A stretch of DNA of 64,000 bases from Pseudomonas asplenii (GTDB lineage Bacteria; Pseudomonadota; Gammaproteobacteria; Pseudomonadales; Pseudomonadaceae). The notes under the pieces are model-generated. The model made no database searches and was not told the DNA's origin. It saw nothing but the letters and a program-made list of their open reading frames with translations. Positions 29,310 through 40,124 of this stretch are shown here, piece by piece; the stretch's first letter is position 1, and each line of letters begins with the position of its first letter. The stretch lies in assembly GCF_900105475.1 (NCBI RefSeq), contig NZ_LT629777.1, positions 2,790,001 to 2,854,000 of the forward strand. The letters are read 5' to 3'. A program made the translations under genes and the position numbers.

Positions 29310-29351
29310 TTCAATATTCCTTTTCAGAGAATGGGCAGTTCAAGTCGGGGG

Positions 29352-31244
29352 TCAGAGCACACAACTGACTTTATTTTCCGACCAGCGCAGTTCCGTATCC
29401 CGGCTACGGTACGACGCCACGACCACGCGGCGATCTTCAAAGGCACGCAGGTCCCAATTCGGTTGATAGGACAGGCTCATGATGTAGGGGTAGCGCAGGT
29501 CCCAGAGGTTGATGTCGAGATTGGGGGCGAAGGGCTTCAGTACTACTTCCTTCTCCTGGGCTGCGCCGCCGCTGTTCCATTGCAGAACGCCGCAGGTCAG
29601 GGCGTTGATCAGATAGAAAGGTTGCATGTCGTATTTTGGCCCCGCCGGCTGCGCATACCACAGTACTTTTGAGGCATCGCCCACGCTATTGTCTACCAGG
29701 GTGACTCGCTCTGGAACTTGCGGGTCGGCGGCGATCTGCCATGTGTTCCAATGGTGGCTGCTGAACTTCAGGAAGGAGATCGCTTCCCCCTCGAAGCTGT
29801 CATTGCAAACGAACTTTGCCGTGTCGTCTTCAGTGGTATAGAGGTCGGCGAAAATCTCAAGTTCCGGCCGCAACGTACTCTGCGGATCACCGAAACCGAT
29901 CACATAGACATCCTTGCCCTGGTCATGGTGCGCGCCGTTGCCGTAGCCGATCAGCCCATAGCTGATGCCAGCATAGGGGCATGGCACGCAGCGACGGGAG
30001 TCATCGCGCCAGCGATGCAGTGTTGCCTCCGAGCCACCGCATCGATGTTTCAGGAAATCGATGATGTGATCCGGTGGGCTGTAGCGACTTTCACGCGGCC
30101 AGAATTCCGTCGCGAGCAGTACGATGGCGTGCTCCAGTCCCATGGACTCGACACGGGACTTGAACGTATTCCAGAACTGGTTGATTTCGGACGCGGCGCT
30201 ACCGATAACGGGGGCCGTGAAATATTCTTCACGTCCCTCCAGCGTGTTGCGGTCGATCACGCGCACCTTGATAGCGGGATTGCCGACGGCACCGGCTGAC
30301 CGCTCTTGTTGCTTCATGCGGCCGACGGTCAGGCTGCTGTATTGCCAGGTCGAATGGACACTCAGATAACGACCGAGATAGTTATCCAAGGCCTTCTCTG
30401 TCGCGGCGCGCTGCTCGTCGTCGGCAATGAATTTGTAGATATCGGTGAATTCCCGTTCCACGACGATCGGTTTTTTTCCGACGGAAGTAATCCATTCGTT
30501 CGTATCTTTGTTGTACTTGTTCGGTTGCGTGAAGAGGGCGTTGGAGAGAATATTGTTGTCGCCACCTTCAGTGGTGACCGAGGCTTCGCGACTTTTCCGG
30601 TATTCCTTGCGCTCGACCGTATCTTCGATCGAACCATCAGCCTTGAAGAAGGCGCCGTACTCGGCCTCCAGCGAGGCCTTGATTTTTTCGAAATTCGTCA
30701 CTTTGGATTTCTGCACCAGGGTGTGGAAATACAGGTTGCCTCCCAGCTTGATCTCGGTCACCACATCGGTTCCGAACATGTCGAAGAACCTATAGAACTT
30801 GTTTGCGTCCTTTGGGGTGAACTTCTTGGGTAGACGTTCGACTTCTTCCTTGAACTTGCTTGAGAGCGTCGCGGCCGAGGTCGATTTGAGCTTCGCGCCG
30901 CCGAAGACGACACGCAGTGTCCGCAAAGCGGCCGTATTGTCTTGGCGGGAGGTATATCTATTTTCAAAGCTGAGGTGGAATTCGGCAGAGAATGCACCAT
31001 AGCTGGCAGTGGCGTTGAATTCGGCTTTTGTTTGGCGGCGATAATCCAGCACCGACTTGAAGAGCGATGAGTGTTCTTCGCGTCGTGTATCCGTATGCCG
31101 CGTAATGCCGGATGCAGGATCAAATACGGGCTCATTCGTTGTTCGGCCCGCGATGCGGCGGTTTCGACCATAGCCGAGATCGCCGTTGAGCTCCGGGTAA
31201 TCCGTGGCTTGGAGGGCGCCTGTTATGTCCATTTTGTCATTCAT
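29352..31244 (-). CDS. MACPF (membrane-attack complex/perforin) domain protein
   Basis: 630 residues from the ATG at 31244 (AGGAG, 7-bp spacing). The MACPF core occupies about residues 60-310. The signature is YRFFDMFGTDVVTEIKLGGN (151-170), aligning with the family pattern of an aromatic-rich helix, FGT and a GG turn. Two candidate membrane-inserting segments flank it: about 75-110 (FNATASYGAFSAEFHLSFEN) and about 178-228 (YGAFFKADGSI, then VTTEGGD). About 320 C-terminal residues are Trp/Tyr-rich and beta-like, a possible receptor-binding domain, in no family I recognise. There is no signal peptide, as in several bacterial insecticidal MACPF proteins. Base composition is more AT-rich than in flanking genes. 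It probably makes a pore in target membranes; host and target unknown. Confidence 0.85.
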   Translation of the reverse strand: MNDKMDITGALQATDYPELNGDLGYGRNRRIAGRTTNEPVFDPASGITRHTDTRREEHSSLFKSVLDYRRQTKAEFNATASYGAFSAEFHLSFENRYTSRQDNTAALRTLRVVFGGAKLKSTSAATLSSKFKEEVERLPKKFTPKDANKFYRFFDMFGTDVVTEIKLGGNLYFHTLVQKSKVTNFEKIKASLEAEYGAFFKADGSIEDTVERKEYRKSREASVTTEGGDNNILSNALFTQPNKYNKDTNEWITSVGKKPIVVEREFTDIYKFIADDEQRAATEKALDNYLGRYLSVHSTWQYSSLTVGRMKQQERSAGAVGNPAIKVRVIDRNTLEGREEYFTAPVIGSAASEINQFWNTFKSRVESMGLEHAIVLLATEFWPRESRYSPPDHIIDFLKHRCGGSEATLHRWRDDSRRCVPCPYAGISYGLIGYGNGAHHDQGKDVYVIGFGDPQSTLRPELEIFADLYTTEDDTAKFVCNDSFEGEAISFLKFSSHHWNTWQIAADPQVPERVTLVDNSVGDASKVLWYAQPAGPKYDMQPFYLINALTCGVLQWNSGGAAQEKEVVLKPFAPNLDINLWDLRYPYIMSLSYQPNWDLRAFEDRRVVVASYRSRDTELRWSENKVSCVL

Positions 31245-31523
31245 GATCTGCTCCTGCCCAATAAGGGGTTAATGAATAGTTCCGTTATGCAGTTTCGTGT
31301 TGGCCTTATCGGGGAGAGCCAATATGGCGCTGCGGCGTTCATGGCGACAGGCCACTGCGGTATCAGCTCAGGATCAGTTCGGTATCAGACGTAACGATGG
31401 GAAATGAGCGAGCCGCAGCTCTACGCCGAGGAGGCGAGGGCCGCGTCGCTGTATGCGAGGTGATTCAAGGGGGACGCAGGAGGGCTCTGGAAGGACCAGA
31501 CAGCTGCCTTCGACAAGGTTGTT

Positions 31524-32933
31524 TCAGGAGGCGGCTTTGTTCTGACGGATAGGCAACTCTATCCTGAACGTCGTACCGACTCCTACCTCGCTATTGACCG
31601 TGATCTGCCCGGCATGTTTTTGCACGATGCCGTAGGACAGCGACAATCCCAGCCCCGTGCCCTTGCCGACCGGTTTGGTGGTGAAGAACGGATCGAAGAT
31701 TTTCTGCAGGGTCTGGGGGGGCATGCCCGAGCCGTTGTCGGCCACCTCCAGCCAGACCTTCTCTCCCACCCTGCCGCCGCGCAGGCTGATGGTACCGCGT
31801 TCCGGCCCCATGGCCTGGGCGGCGTTGACCACCAGGTTCATGATCACCTGGTTGATCTGTGAGGGCAGGCATTCGACTTCCGGCAGTTCGGCGTAGTCCT
31901 TGATCACATCGGCCTTGTACTTGATTTCGTTGGCAACGATGTTCAGGGTTGAATCGATGCCTTGCTGCAGATTGCTCCACTGCCACTCCTGGTTCGAGTC
32001 GACCCGGGAGAAGTTTTTCAGGTCCTTGACGATCTGCCCGACCCGGGCAATGCCGTCCTTTGATTCCTTGATCAGCAGCGGTATGTCGTCCTTGAGGAAG
32101 TCCAGCTCGATCCTGTCGCGCACCGCCTGCAGGTGTCCGAGCAGTTCGGGCGAGGTGATGCCTTCCTCGGCGCTGCGGTAGGCATCGAGCATTTCCCGCA
32201 ACTGGTTGAAATAGCCGTCGAGGGTACCGAGGTTGGAGCCGATGAAGCCAATCGGGTTGTTGATTTCATGGGCTACCCCGGCGGCCAGTTGGCCCAGGGA
32301 GGCGAGTTTCTCCGATTGCACCAGCTGGCTTTCGAGTTGCTTGCGTTCATCGATTTCATGCTGCAAGGCCAGACTCGCCTGGGTCAGTGCCTGGGTGCGC
32401 TGTTCGACCAGATCCTCAAGGTGATGCATTTGCAGGTTGGCACGGCGGGTCATCTCCCATTTGGTGGTCAAGGTATTGGCCAGTTGCTGGACCTCGATAT
32501 TGTCGAAGGGTTTTTTCAGGATCAACAGCCGGTCATGCCCCTGCAGGCGCTCCAGCAGGTCTTCCCAGGAGTAGTCGGTGTAGGCGGTACACACCACGAT
32601 CTGCAGCAGCGGATCGGCTTGCCACAGGTGTTCGATGGTCTCGACGCCATCCCAGCCCTGGGGCATGCGCATGTCGACGAAGGCCAGGGCATAGGGGCGT
32701 TCGGCGGCCAGGGCCTGCTCGATCAACGACAGGCCTTCCTGTCCGCCATAGGCGGAGTCGAGCTCGAAAGACGGGCTGCTGCGGGCCTTGGTCTCGTGGC
32801 CGAACAGCGCCGCCTCCATCAGGTCGAGGTCCGGGCTCTCGTCCTGGGCCGGCAGCAATATCTTGCGAAAGTCGTCGTGGATCGACGGCGTATCGTCCAC
32901 CAGCAGGATGCGGCGGTTCGGCGGTATGTTCAT
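31524..32933 (-). CDS. Response-regulator/histidine-kinase hybrid (REC-coiled coil-HisKA-HATPase)
   Basis: 469 residues, last gene of a five-gene signalling operon, overlapping the preceding kinase gene by 4 bp with GAGGAAG upstream of its ATG. An N-terminal receiver (phospho-acceptor Asp87 in [18 protein letters not shown] Lys) leads through a coiled coil (about 160-210) to a histidine kinase core (His222 in [12 protein letters not shown]) and an ATPase domain ([25 protein letters not shown]). The receiver-first order means it is switched by an upstream kinase and then phosphorylates a further regulator. The receiver resembles those of the two c-di-GMP proteins in the same operon. Confidence 0.88.
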   Translation of the reverse strand: MNIPPNRRILLVDDTPSIHDDFRKILLPAQDESPDLDLMEAALFGHETKARSSPSFELDSAYGGQEGLSLIEQALAAERPYALAFVDMRMPQGWDGVETIEHLWQADPLLQIVVCTAYTDYSWEDLLERLQGHDRLLILKKPFDNIEVQQLANTLTTKWEMTRRANLQMHHLEDLVEQRTQALTQASLALQHEIDERKQLESQLVQSEKLASLGQLAAGVAHEINNPIGFIGSNLGTLDGYFNQLREMLDAYRSAEEGITSPELLGHLQAVRDRIELDFLKDDIPLLIKESKDGIARVGQIVKDLKNFSRVDSNQEWQWSNLQQGIDSTLNIVANEIKYKADVIKDYAELPEVECLPSQINQVIMNLVVNAAQAMGPERGTISLRGGRVGEKVWLEVADNGSGMPPQTLQKIFDPFFTTKPVGKGTGLGLSLSYGIVQKHAGQITVNSEVGVGTTFRIELPIRQNKAAS

Positions 32934-34740
32934 GGAGCTTCCTCGACGGTTTTCAAAGGCAGTTCGAGTGTGAAGACAGCCCCCTGGCCGGGGCCGTCGC
33001 TATGGGCGCTCAGGTGTCCGTTCATCTCCATCGCCGCCAGGGCGCAACTGTGCAGGCCAAAGCCATGGCCGTCCTTGCGAGTGGTGAAACCATGGGCGAA
33101 GATCCGCGTCATGTTTTCCGGCAGGATGCCTTCGCCGTCGTCCTTGACGCTGATCCGCAAGATACTGTCATCGATCACCCGCACCTGCAGGGTGACCTGG
33201 CGGGCCCGGTCAGAAAGGCTGGACATCGCCTGCTTGGCGTTGCTGATGAGGTTGATCAGAATCAGCAGCAGACGGTGCTTGTCGCCCATGATCCGCAGCG
33301 TATTGTCGTAGTCTCGGATCACGACGACGTTGTGCCGGGTCAGGGCGCCGGAATTCATGCGCAGGGCGTCCTCGAGCAGGTCGCCGAGGTGCAGGGCTTC
33401 CTCCAGGCTCGAGGCTCCCGCGTAGGATTGCTGGGTCGAGACGATTTCCTTGATGTGGTCGACGCTCTTGCTCAGTTGGCCGAGTTCCTCGCTCATGCCT
33501 TGCTGTTCCGCGGCGATGGCTTCTACCAGTTGATTCAGATACCCGGGCAACAGCTTGCCCTTGGCGTCGTGGGTGAGGAATTCGCCGAGGTCGTCGGGGT
33601 GTTCGTTCATCAGCCCGACCGCCTTGCCCAACCCCAACGCCTTGCTGTTGCGCAACTTGCGGGCGACCAGATCGGCGGAAATGTTCACGCTGTTGAGTAC
33701 GTTGCCGACGTTGTGCAACACGTTGGTGGCGATCTCGGCCATGCCGGCGTGGCGGGCGGTTTCCATCAGTTCGCTCTGGGCATCGCGCAGTTCGCGGGTG
33801 CGTTCCTCGACCCGTTGCTCCAGATGTTCGTTGGCAGTCTGCAGGGCCCGGTTGATCTGGTTGATCTGCGCATAGCTGCGGGCCAGACGGCTGCCCAGGT
33901 ACAGCAGCAGCACGGCCATCAACGCAGAAAAGATCAGCAGGTACAGATGATATTGCTGGTCGATGCCTTCAGCGCTCTGCTGGTCCTGGTTCAACTGGTC
34001 GGTGATGGCATCGAGGCTTTCGGAAACCGGTACGGCGGTAATTTCGTCCAGCAGCGTATTGACGTTGGGCTGCTCGCGCAGGATCAACTGCACGTGGTTG
34101 AGCAGAATGTCCATCGGGGTCTTGAAGGCCGGCGGCAGCCGTTGCTGGTCGACCGTCAACTGGTTGATACCCAGCAGGATGTCGCTGGCGCGTTCGTCGG
34201 TGGTGGTCTGGGCGAATTCGAGGGTGCTGAGCAGCAGGTCGTAGATATCGTTGGAGGTCGACTGCAGCATCAATTTGTCGACATCTTGCAGCGTACCGAG
34301 CTGGCGCTGGATGTCGTCCTCGGCGGTGGGCAGGAAGGCCAGTGAGTTGCGCAGTATCGCGTTGCGCGATTTGAACTGTTCGACCAGCCGCTCTTTCTCC
34401 CGCAGGGCCTGGGCCAGCGTTGCGCGGCGGTCCTTCCAGGCTTCCGAAGTGTCGTGCGTCTGGCTCACCGGCAGGGTCTGAAAGTTTTGCCAGTGGCTGT
34501 GCATGCCCACCTGGGGTTTGATCAGCGGGTCGTAGTTACGCGCCACGGTGATCCTGGCCTTGAGAATTTCGGTGTCCCATTGCGCATCGAGTTGCTTGAT
34601 CTGGCCAATCATGTCGCGTGCCTGGGCGTACACCTGGGACAGGTCGCTGCGCGACATGACATAGAGAAACACCAGCACCGCCGCCAGTACCGAGGTCAGC
34701 AGTGGCAGCAGTATCCGGTTCAGCAGACGCCGGGTCGGTG

Positions 34741-34744
<4 letters not shown>
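32930..34744 (-). CDS. Membrane sensor histidine kinase with helical periplasmic domain
   Basis: 604 residues. Transmembrane helices at about 11-29 and 267-284 enclose an all-helical periplasmic region of about 235 residues, which fits the DAHL-type helical sensor. A coiled coil (about 295-330) leads to the phospho-acceptor region with His344 in NVLHNVGNVLNSV, a subfamily distinct from classical HisKA. The ATPase domain carries LINLISNAKQAM, DDGEGI and HGFGLHSCALAA. Overlaps of 4 bp on both sides tie it to the peroxidase gene upstream and the hybrid kinase downstream. The periplasmic peroxidase or its product is a plausible stimulus, by inference. Confidence 0.87.
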
Positions 34745-35700
<956 letters not shown>

Positions 35701-35737
35701 TGCACGTTTTCCTGGCTGTTGACGGTCGTGGGGGCGT

Positions 35738-37612
35738 TCAATCCTGTCCCGGGGCTTTTTCTCGCCAGTCCTGCAACAGGCTGGCGAACGCGTCGGCTGC
35801 GACGGCCCTGCTGAAGTAGTAGCCCTGGACTTCTCCACAGGCGTGGGCCTTGAGGAACTCCAACTGTTCGCGGGTTTCGACACCTTCGGCAATGGTCGTG
35901 AGGTTCAGGCTCTTGCCCAGGCTGATGATCGCGCTGACCAGCGCCGCGTCGTTGTTATCACCGCCGAGGTTGCGTACGAACGACTGATCGATTTTCAGCA
36001 CATCGATGGGAAAGCGCCGCAGGTAACTGAGGCTGGAGTAACCAGTGCCGAAATCGTCGATCGCCAGGCGAATACCCAGGGCTTTGAGCGCATGTAATAC
36101 CTCGAGAGTGGCGTCGATGTTCTGCATCAGGATGCTTTCGGTGATTTCCAGTTCGAGATAGTGCGGCTCCAGCCCGGTTTCCTCCAGCACCTGGCGGATG
36201 CCGGCGAGGTAGTTCCGTTGGCGGAAGTCGATGGCCGAGACATTCACCGACATGACCAGATTGCCCAGTCCCTGTGCCTGCCAGGCCTTGGCCTGGCGGC
36301 AGGCCTGTTGCACCACCCAGCGGCTCAGCGGAACGATCAGTCCGCTGTCCTCGGCCACCGGGATGAAGTCACTGGGGAAGATCCAGCCACGCTCTGGATG
36401 CTGCCAGCGAATCAGCGCCTCCGCGCCGACCACCGTACCGCGACTGAGGTCCAGCTTGGGTTGGTAGTGCAGCACGAACTCGCCACGCTCCAGGGCCAGG
36501 CGAATGCCTGATTCGATGGACTGCTGCCGGCGTGCGTGCAGGTTCATGTCCTCGACGAAGAAACCGAAATGGCCCGGGCCCTGTTCCTTGACGTTGCGCA
36601 TGGCCGTTTCGGCTTTCTTGACCAGGCCCAGTGCGTCCTCGCCGTCGCCGGGATACAGGCTGATGCCCAGGCTCGCGGTGACCCGCAGGGCGTGTCCGGC
36701 CACTTCCAGCGGCGTGTTGATGGCGCTCAGAACCTTTTGCGCGATACCGTGGGTCTGGTGCGGGTGGGCGATATCGGGCAGCACCAGGACAAATTCGTCG
36801 GAGCCATAACGAAACACCGAGTCGGACTGGCGCAGCGCGCCGATCAGGCTGTGCGCCACATGCTTGAGCATTTCGTCGCCCGCCGGATGCCCCAGTGCAT
36901 TGTTGATGCGCTTGAAGCGGTCCAGGCCGATGAACATGATCGCTGTCTGCTCGTCATGCCGCCTGGCCAGGGCGATCGCCTGGCTGAGCCGATCGACGAG
37001 CAGGGTGCTGTTGGGCAGTTCGGTGAGGACATCGAACTGCAGCAGGCGCGAGACGTGCAAGAGTTCCTGAACCCGCTCCTCGATGGTCCGTTCCAGGTCG
37101 GCCATGCGGGTCGCCATGTCCTGCGCCAGTTGCCATTTCCAGGTCAATGCACTGGCCATCTGGCGGATTTCCAGGCTGTCGAAGGGTTTCTTCAGGATCA
37201 GCAACTGGTCGCTGAACGCCAGGCGATCGGCCATGGATTCCCAGGAGTAGTCCGAATAGGCGGTGCACAGGGCGATTTGCAGGGCGGGGTCGACCTTCCA
37301 CAGTTGCTCGATGGTTTCCAGGCCGTCCCAGCCGGGTGGCATGCGCATGTCGATGAAGGCCATGGCATACGGCCGTTTGGCAGCCAGAGCCAGCCGTACC
37401 AGCTCCAGGGCTTCCTGGCCCTGATAGGCCGAATCCAGTTCGAACACCTGGCGCTGCGGCTGGCTGACACCGAACAGCAGGGTTTCGGTCGACTCCAGGC
37501 TCAACTCATCCTCTTCTTCGGGGCCGAGGATTTTGCGGTAGTCCTGATGAATCGATGCGGTGTCGTCGATCAGCAGGATGCGCCGGTTGGCGGCGCCGAC
37601 CCGGGCGTTCAT
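35738..37612 (-). CDS. REC-GGDEF(variant)-EAL c-di-GMP signalling protein
   Basis: 624 residues from the ATG at 37612, overlapping the preceding gene by 4 bp. Receiver domain (Asp88 in FIDMRMPPGWDG), coiled linker, GGDEF-fold domain with GSDEF (270-274) and an RxxD inhibitory-site pattern at 261-264, then EAL (398-400 in GAEALIRW). Downstream EAL landmarks are intact (LEITESILM, DDFGTGYSSL, LKIDQSF). I expect it to act as a phosphodiesterase, with cyclase activity uncertain because of the Ser in the A-site. Phosphorylation by one of the operon's kinases probably sets its activity. Confidence 0.88.
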   Translation of the reverse strand: MNARVGAANRRILLIDDTASIHQDYRKILGPEEEDELSLESTETLLFGVSQPQRQVFELDSAYQGQEALELVRLALAAKRPYAMAFIDMRMPPGWDGLETIEQLWKVDPALQIALCTAYSDYSWESMADRLAFSDQLLILKKPFDSLEIRQMASALTWKWQLAQDMATRMADLERTIEERVQELLHVSRLLQFDVLTELPNSTLLVDRLSQAIALARRHDEQTAIMFIGLDRFKRINNALGHPAGDEMLKHVAHSLIGALRQSDSVFRYGSDEFVLVLPDIAHPHQTHGIAQKVLSAINTPLEVAGHALRVTASLGISLYPGDGEDALGLVKKAETAMRNVKEQGPGHFGFFVEDMNLHARRQQSIESGIRLALERGEFVLHYQPKLDLSRGTVVGAEALIRWQHPERGWIFPSDFIPVAEDSGLIVPLSRWVVQQACRQAKAWQAQGLGNLVMSVNVSAIDFRQRNYLAGIRQVLEETGLEPHYLELEITESILMQNIDATLEVLHALKALGIRLAIDDFGTGYSSLSYLRRFPIDVLKIDQSFVRNLGGDNNDAALVSAIISLGKSLNLTTIAEGVETREQLEFLKAHACGEVQGYYFSRAVAADAFASLLQDWREKAPGQD

Positions 37613-39882
37613 CGCGACCTCTCGGGCTCTGACAGGGCCTGTGGGGTGAGGGTGCCCCGTTGCAGCAGCAGGGCTGCCTGCTGGCTGTCGACGGCCTTGC
37701 TGAAATAATAGCCCTGAGCCGTCATCGGCGAGCCGGTGGAAATCAGCGAACTGCGTTGTTCCAGGGTTTCCACACCCTCGGCAATGATGCCGATCCCCAC
37801 TTCGCGGGCGAAGTTGATGATTGCCTTGAGTGTGGTGGCGCTGTCGGCGTCCTCGGTGGCGTGGTTGATGAACGATTGCGCCAGCTTCAAGTTGTTGACC
37901 CGATAGGTCTTGAGATAGTCGAAGGACGAGTAGTCGGTACCGAAGTCGTCGATGGCGATCCTGACCCCGAGCTCCCGCAGGCGTGGCAGTACGTCGTTCT
38001 GTGTCCATTTGGTCTGGGCCAGCGTCGCCTCGGTGACATCGAATTGCAGATCCGATGGCGAAAGGTCCCAGCGGCTGGTGGTCTCAATGACATCCTTGAG
38101 CAGTTCGGTACCGCTCTTGAGCTGGGCCAGCGACAGATTGATCGCAATCACCGTCGGCGCCATGCCCTCGTCGCGCCACTGGCGCATCTGCTGGCAGGCC
38201 CGGTCCAGCACCCAGTGGCCGAGGGCAACGATGGTGCCGGTTTTTTCCGCAGCAGGAATGAACACATCGGCGCCAAGCAGGCCACGTGTAGGATGGTTCC
38301 AGCGTACCAACGCCTCCATGCCGAGAATCCTGCCGCTGGTGAGGTCGACTTCCGGCAAGTAGTGCAGTTCCAGCTGGTTTTGCGAGATGGCTTCTTTCAG
38401 GTCGTTGGCGATCGCTACCCGCTCGCTGACCCCCTGGTTGATCTCGTCAGAATGGAAGTGATACTGGTTGCGACCCTTTTCCTTGGAGCGGTACAGCGCC
38501 ATATCGGCCTGAACCAGCAGGGTGTCGGCACTATCGCTGTCTGTTGCGTAGGTACTGATGCCGATGCTCACGGAAATCCGCACTTCATTGCCATCGAGGC
38601 TATAAGGCTCGACCAGGGCATTGCGGATTTTTGCCGCCAGCGCGCCGCAGATGGAGGGGTCGCTCATTTCCGCTTGCAGGATCGCGAACTCATCGCCACC
38701 CAGTCGCGCCACCAGGTCGCCCTCGCGGGTGCAGTCCCTGATACGTTGTGACACTTCCTGGAGCAGCAGGTCGCCGATCGGATGGCCGAGGGTGTCGTTG
38801 ATCCGCTTGAAGTGGTCGAGGTCCAGATAGAACACCGCGAACGGCAAGGCCCCGCGCTGGGCGGCGGCAAAGCTCTGGTGCAGGCGTTCGATCATGGTCG
38901 AGCGGTTGGCCAGCCCTGTGAGTCCGTCGGTACGGGCGAGCAGGGCGATCTTTTCTTCGGCGGCCTTGCGCTCGGTGATGTCGATGATAATACCCTCGAC
39001 CTCGAGCAGGCGCCCTTCGGCATCGCGCACCGGTACGTAGCGGTTCTCCACCCAGCGCCATTGGCCATCGCCGGTACGCAGACGAAACTCGATGGAAGCG
39101 CCCTGGGCATCCTTGTCCAGCACCCGCGCCATGGCGGCGTCGACCTTGGGCTGATCTTCCTGGTGAATCAGTTCCTTGGCCCAGTCGCTTGAGGCCATCA
39201 GGTCCTTGGCGACATGGCCGAACTTGGTGATGTTATGGGAGATGTACATCAGTGGGAACGACGGCTCACCGCGCAGGCGGTAGAGAATGGTCGGGCTGTT
39301 CTGGACGATGATGTTGGCGTCGGACAGCTCACGGGTGCGTTCTTCGACGGCCTGTTCGAGCAGATCCATCTTCAGGGCAGCCTCTTCGGTCATCTGCCAT
39401 TTGACGGTCAGGGCATTGGCCAACTGGCGAATCTCGATCGCATCGAAGGGTTTTTTCAGGATCAGCAGACGGTCGCCCATCTCGATACGTTCGTTCATGT
39501 CCTCCAGTGAGTAGTCGGAATAGGCGGTACACAGGGCGACTTGCAGCTTGGGGTCGACTTGCCAGAGCCGTTCGATGGTCTCCAGGCCGTCCCAACCCGG
39601 GGGCATGCGCATGTCGATGAAGGCCATGGCATACGGCCGACCCTCGATCAGCGCCTGCTCGACCCTGGCCAGGCCTTCACGGCCCTGGAAGGCCGAGTCC
39701 AGTTCGAAAACCTGCTCCGCATGGCTGACCGTGACCGTATCGCCGAACAGGGCTTGCTCGGCCGATTGCAGGTCGTCCACGACCCCCGTGGGGCAGAGGA
39801 TCTTGCGAAAATCCTCATGGATGGAGTTCGTGTCGTCGATGATCAGGATGCGGCGATTGATCCGTGCCGATACACCTTTCAT
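37609..39882 (-). CDS. REC-PAS-GGDEF-EAL protein, predicted diguanylate cyclase with degraded EAL
   Basis: 757 residues from the ATG at 39882 (AAGGGCATC upstream); an open upstream extension to 40026 has no such site. Order: receiver (Asp90 in FIDMRMPPGWDG), PAS (about 185-305, ending WRWVENRYVPVRD), intact GGDEF (395-399) with the RxxD inhibitory site (386-389), then an EAL-fold domain. The EAL triplet (523-525) is present, but other catalytic positions deviate: DDFGTDYSSF for DDFGTGYSSL, LKLAQSF for LKIDQSF, and FDVTEA for LEITES. It is therefore likely a diguanylate cyclase whose EAL domain binds rather than cleaves. First gene of the five-gene operon, divergent from the HD-domain regulator at 40125. 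Confidence 0.88.
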   Translation of the reverse strand: MKGVSARINRRILIIDDTNSIHEDFRKILCPTGVVDDLQSAEQALFGDTVTVSHAEQVFELDSAFQGREGLARVEQALIEGRPYAMAFIDMRMPPGWDGLETIERLWQVDPKLQVALCTAYSDYSLEDMNERIEMGDRLLILKKPFDAIEIRQLANALTVKWQMTEEAALKMDLLEQAVEERTRELSDANIIVQNSPTILYRLRGEPSFPLMYISHNITKFGHVAKDLMASSDWAKELIHQEDQPKVDAAMARVLDKDAQGASIEFRLRTGDGQWRWVENRYVPVRDAEGRLLEVEGIIIDITERKAAEEKIALLARTDGLTGLANRSTMIERLHQSFAAAQRGALPFAVFYLDLDHFKRINDTLGHPIGDLLLQEVSQRIRDCTREGDLVARLGGDEFAILQAEMSDPSICGALAAKIRNALVEPYSLDGNEVRISVSIGISTYATDSDSADTLLVQADMALYRSKEKGRNQYHFHSDEINQGVSERVAIANDLKEAISQNQLELHYLPEVDLTSGRILGMEALVRWNHPTRGLLGADVFIPAAEKTGTIVALGHWVLDRACQQMRQWRDEGMAPTVIAINLSLAQLKSGTELLKDVIETTSRWDLSPSDLQFDVTEATLAQTKWTQNDVLPRLRELGVRIAIDDFGTDYSSFDYLKTYRVNNLKLAQSFINHATEDADSATTLKAIINFAREVGIGIIAEGVETLEQRSSLISTGSPMTAQGYYFSKAVDSQQAALLLQRGTLTPQALSEPERSR

Positions 39883-40124
39883 CGTGATGCCCTTGCTGGT
39901 CGATGGAAATGCATTGAACGCATACAAAGAGTCCTTTCCCCCAGGTGCACAGCGAATGCGCGCTCGACTGCTTGCAGCATAGATGCAGTTTTCTTCAAGT
40001 GCTGGCGAAGAGAGGGCGTTTACCATTCATCCGGCGTAAAAGCATCTACCCTTAGGGCGAGGACAGGGATTGCCGGCTATTCGCGGTCCCGTAATCTGAA
40101 GCCCACGACGACATGAGGTGCGCC

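Noticed and set aside
32387..34345. Plus-strand open frame of 652 codons opposite the kinase genes
   Set aside because: Shadow of REC and kinase coding sequences; low-complexity Gln/Gly/Val protein.
37613..38008. N-terminal extension of the REC-GGDEF-EAL gene
   Set aside because: Lies entirely within the upstream gene; the ATG at 37612 begins just before the receiver domain and overlaps the upstream stop by 4 bp.
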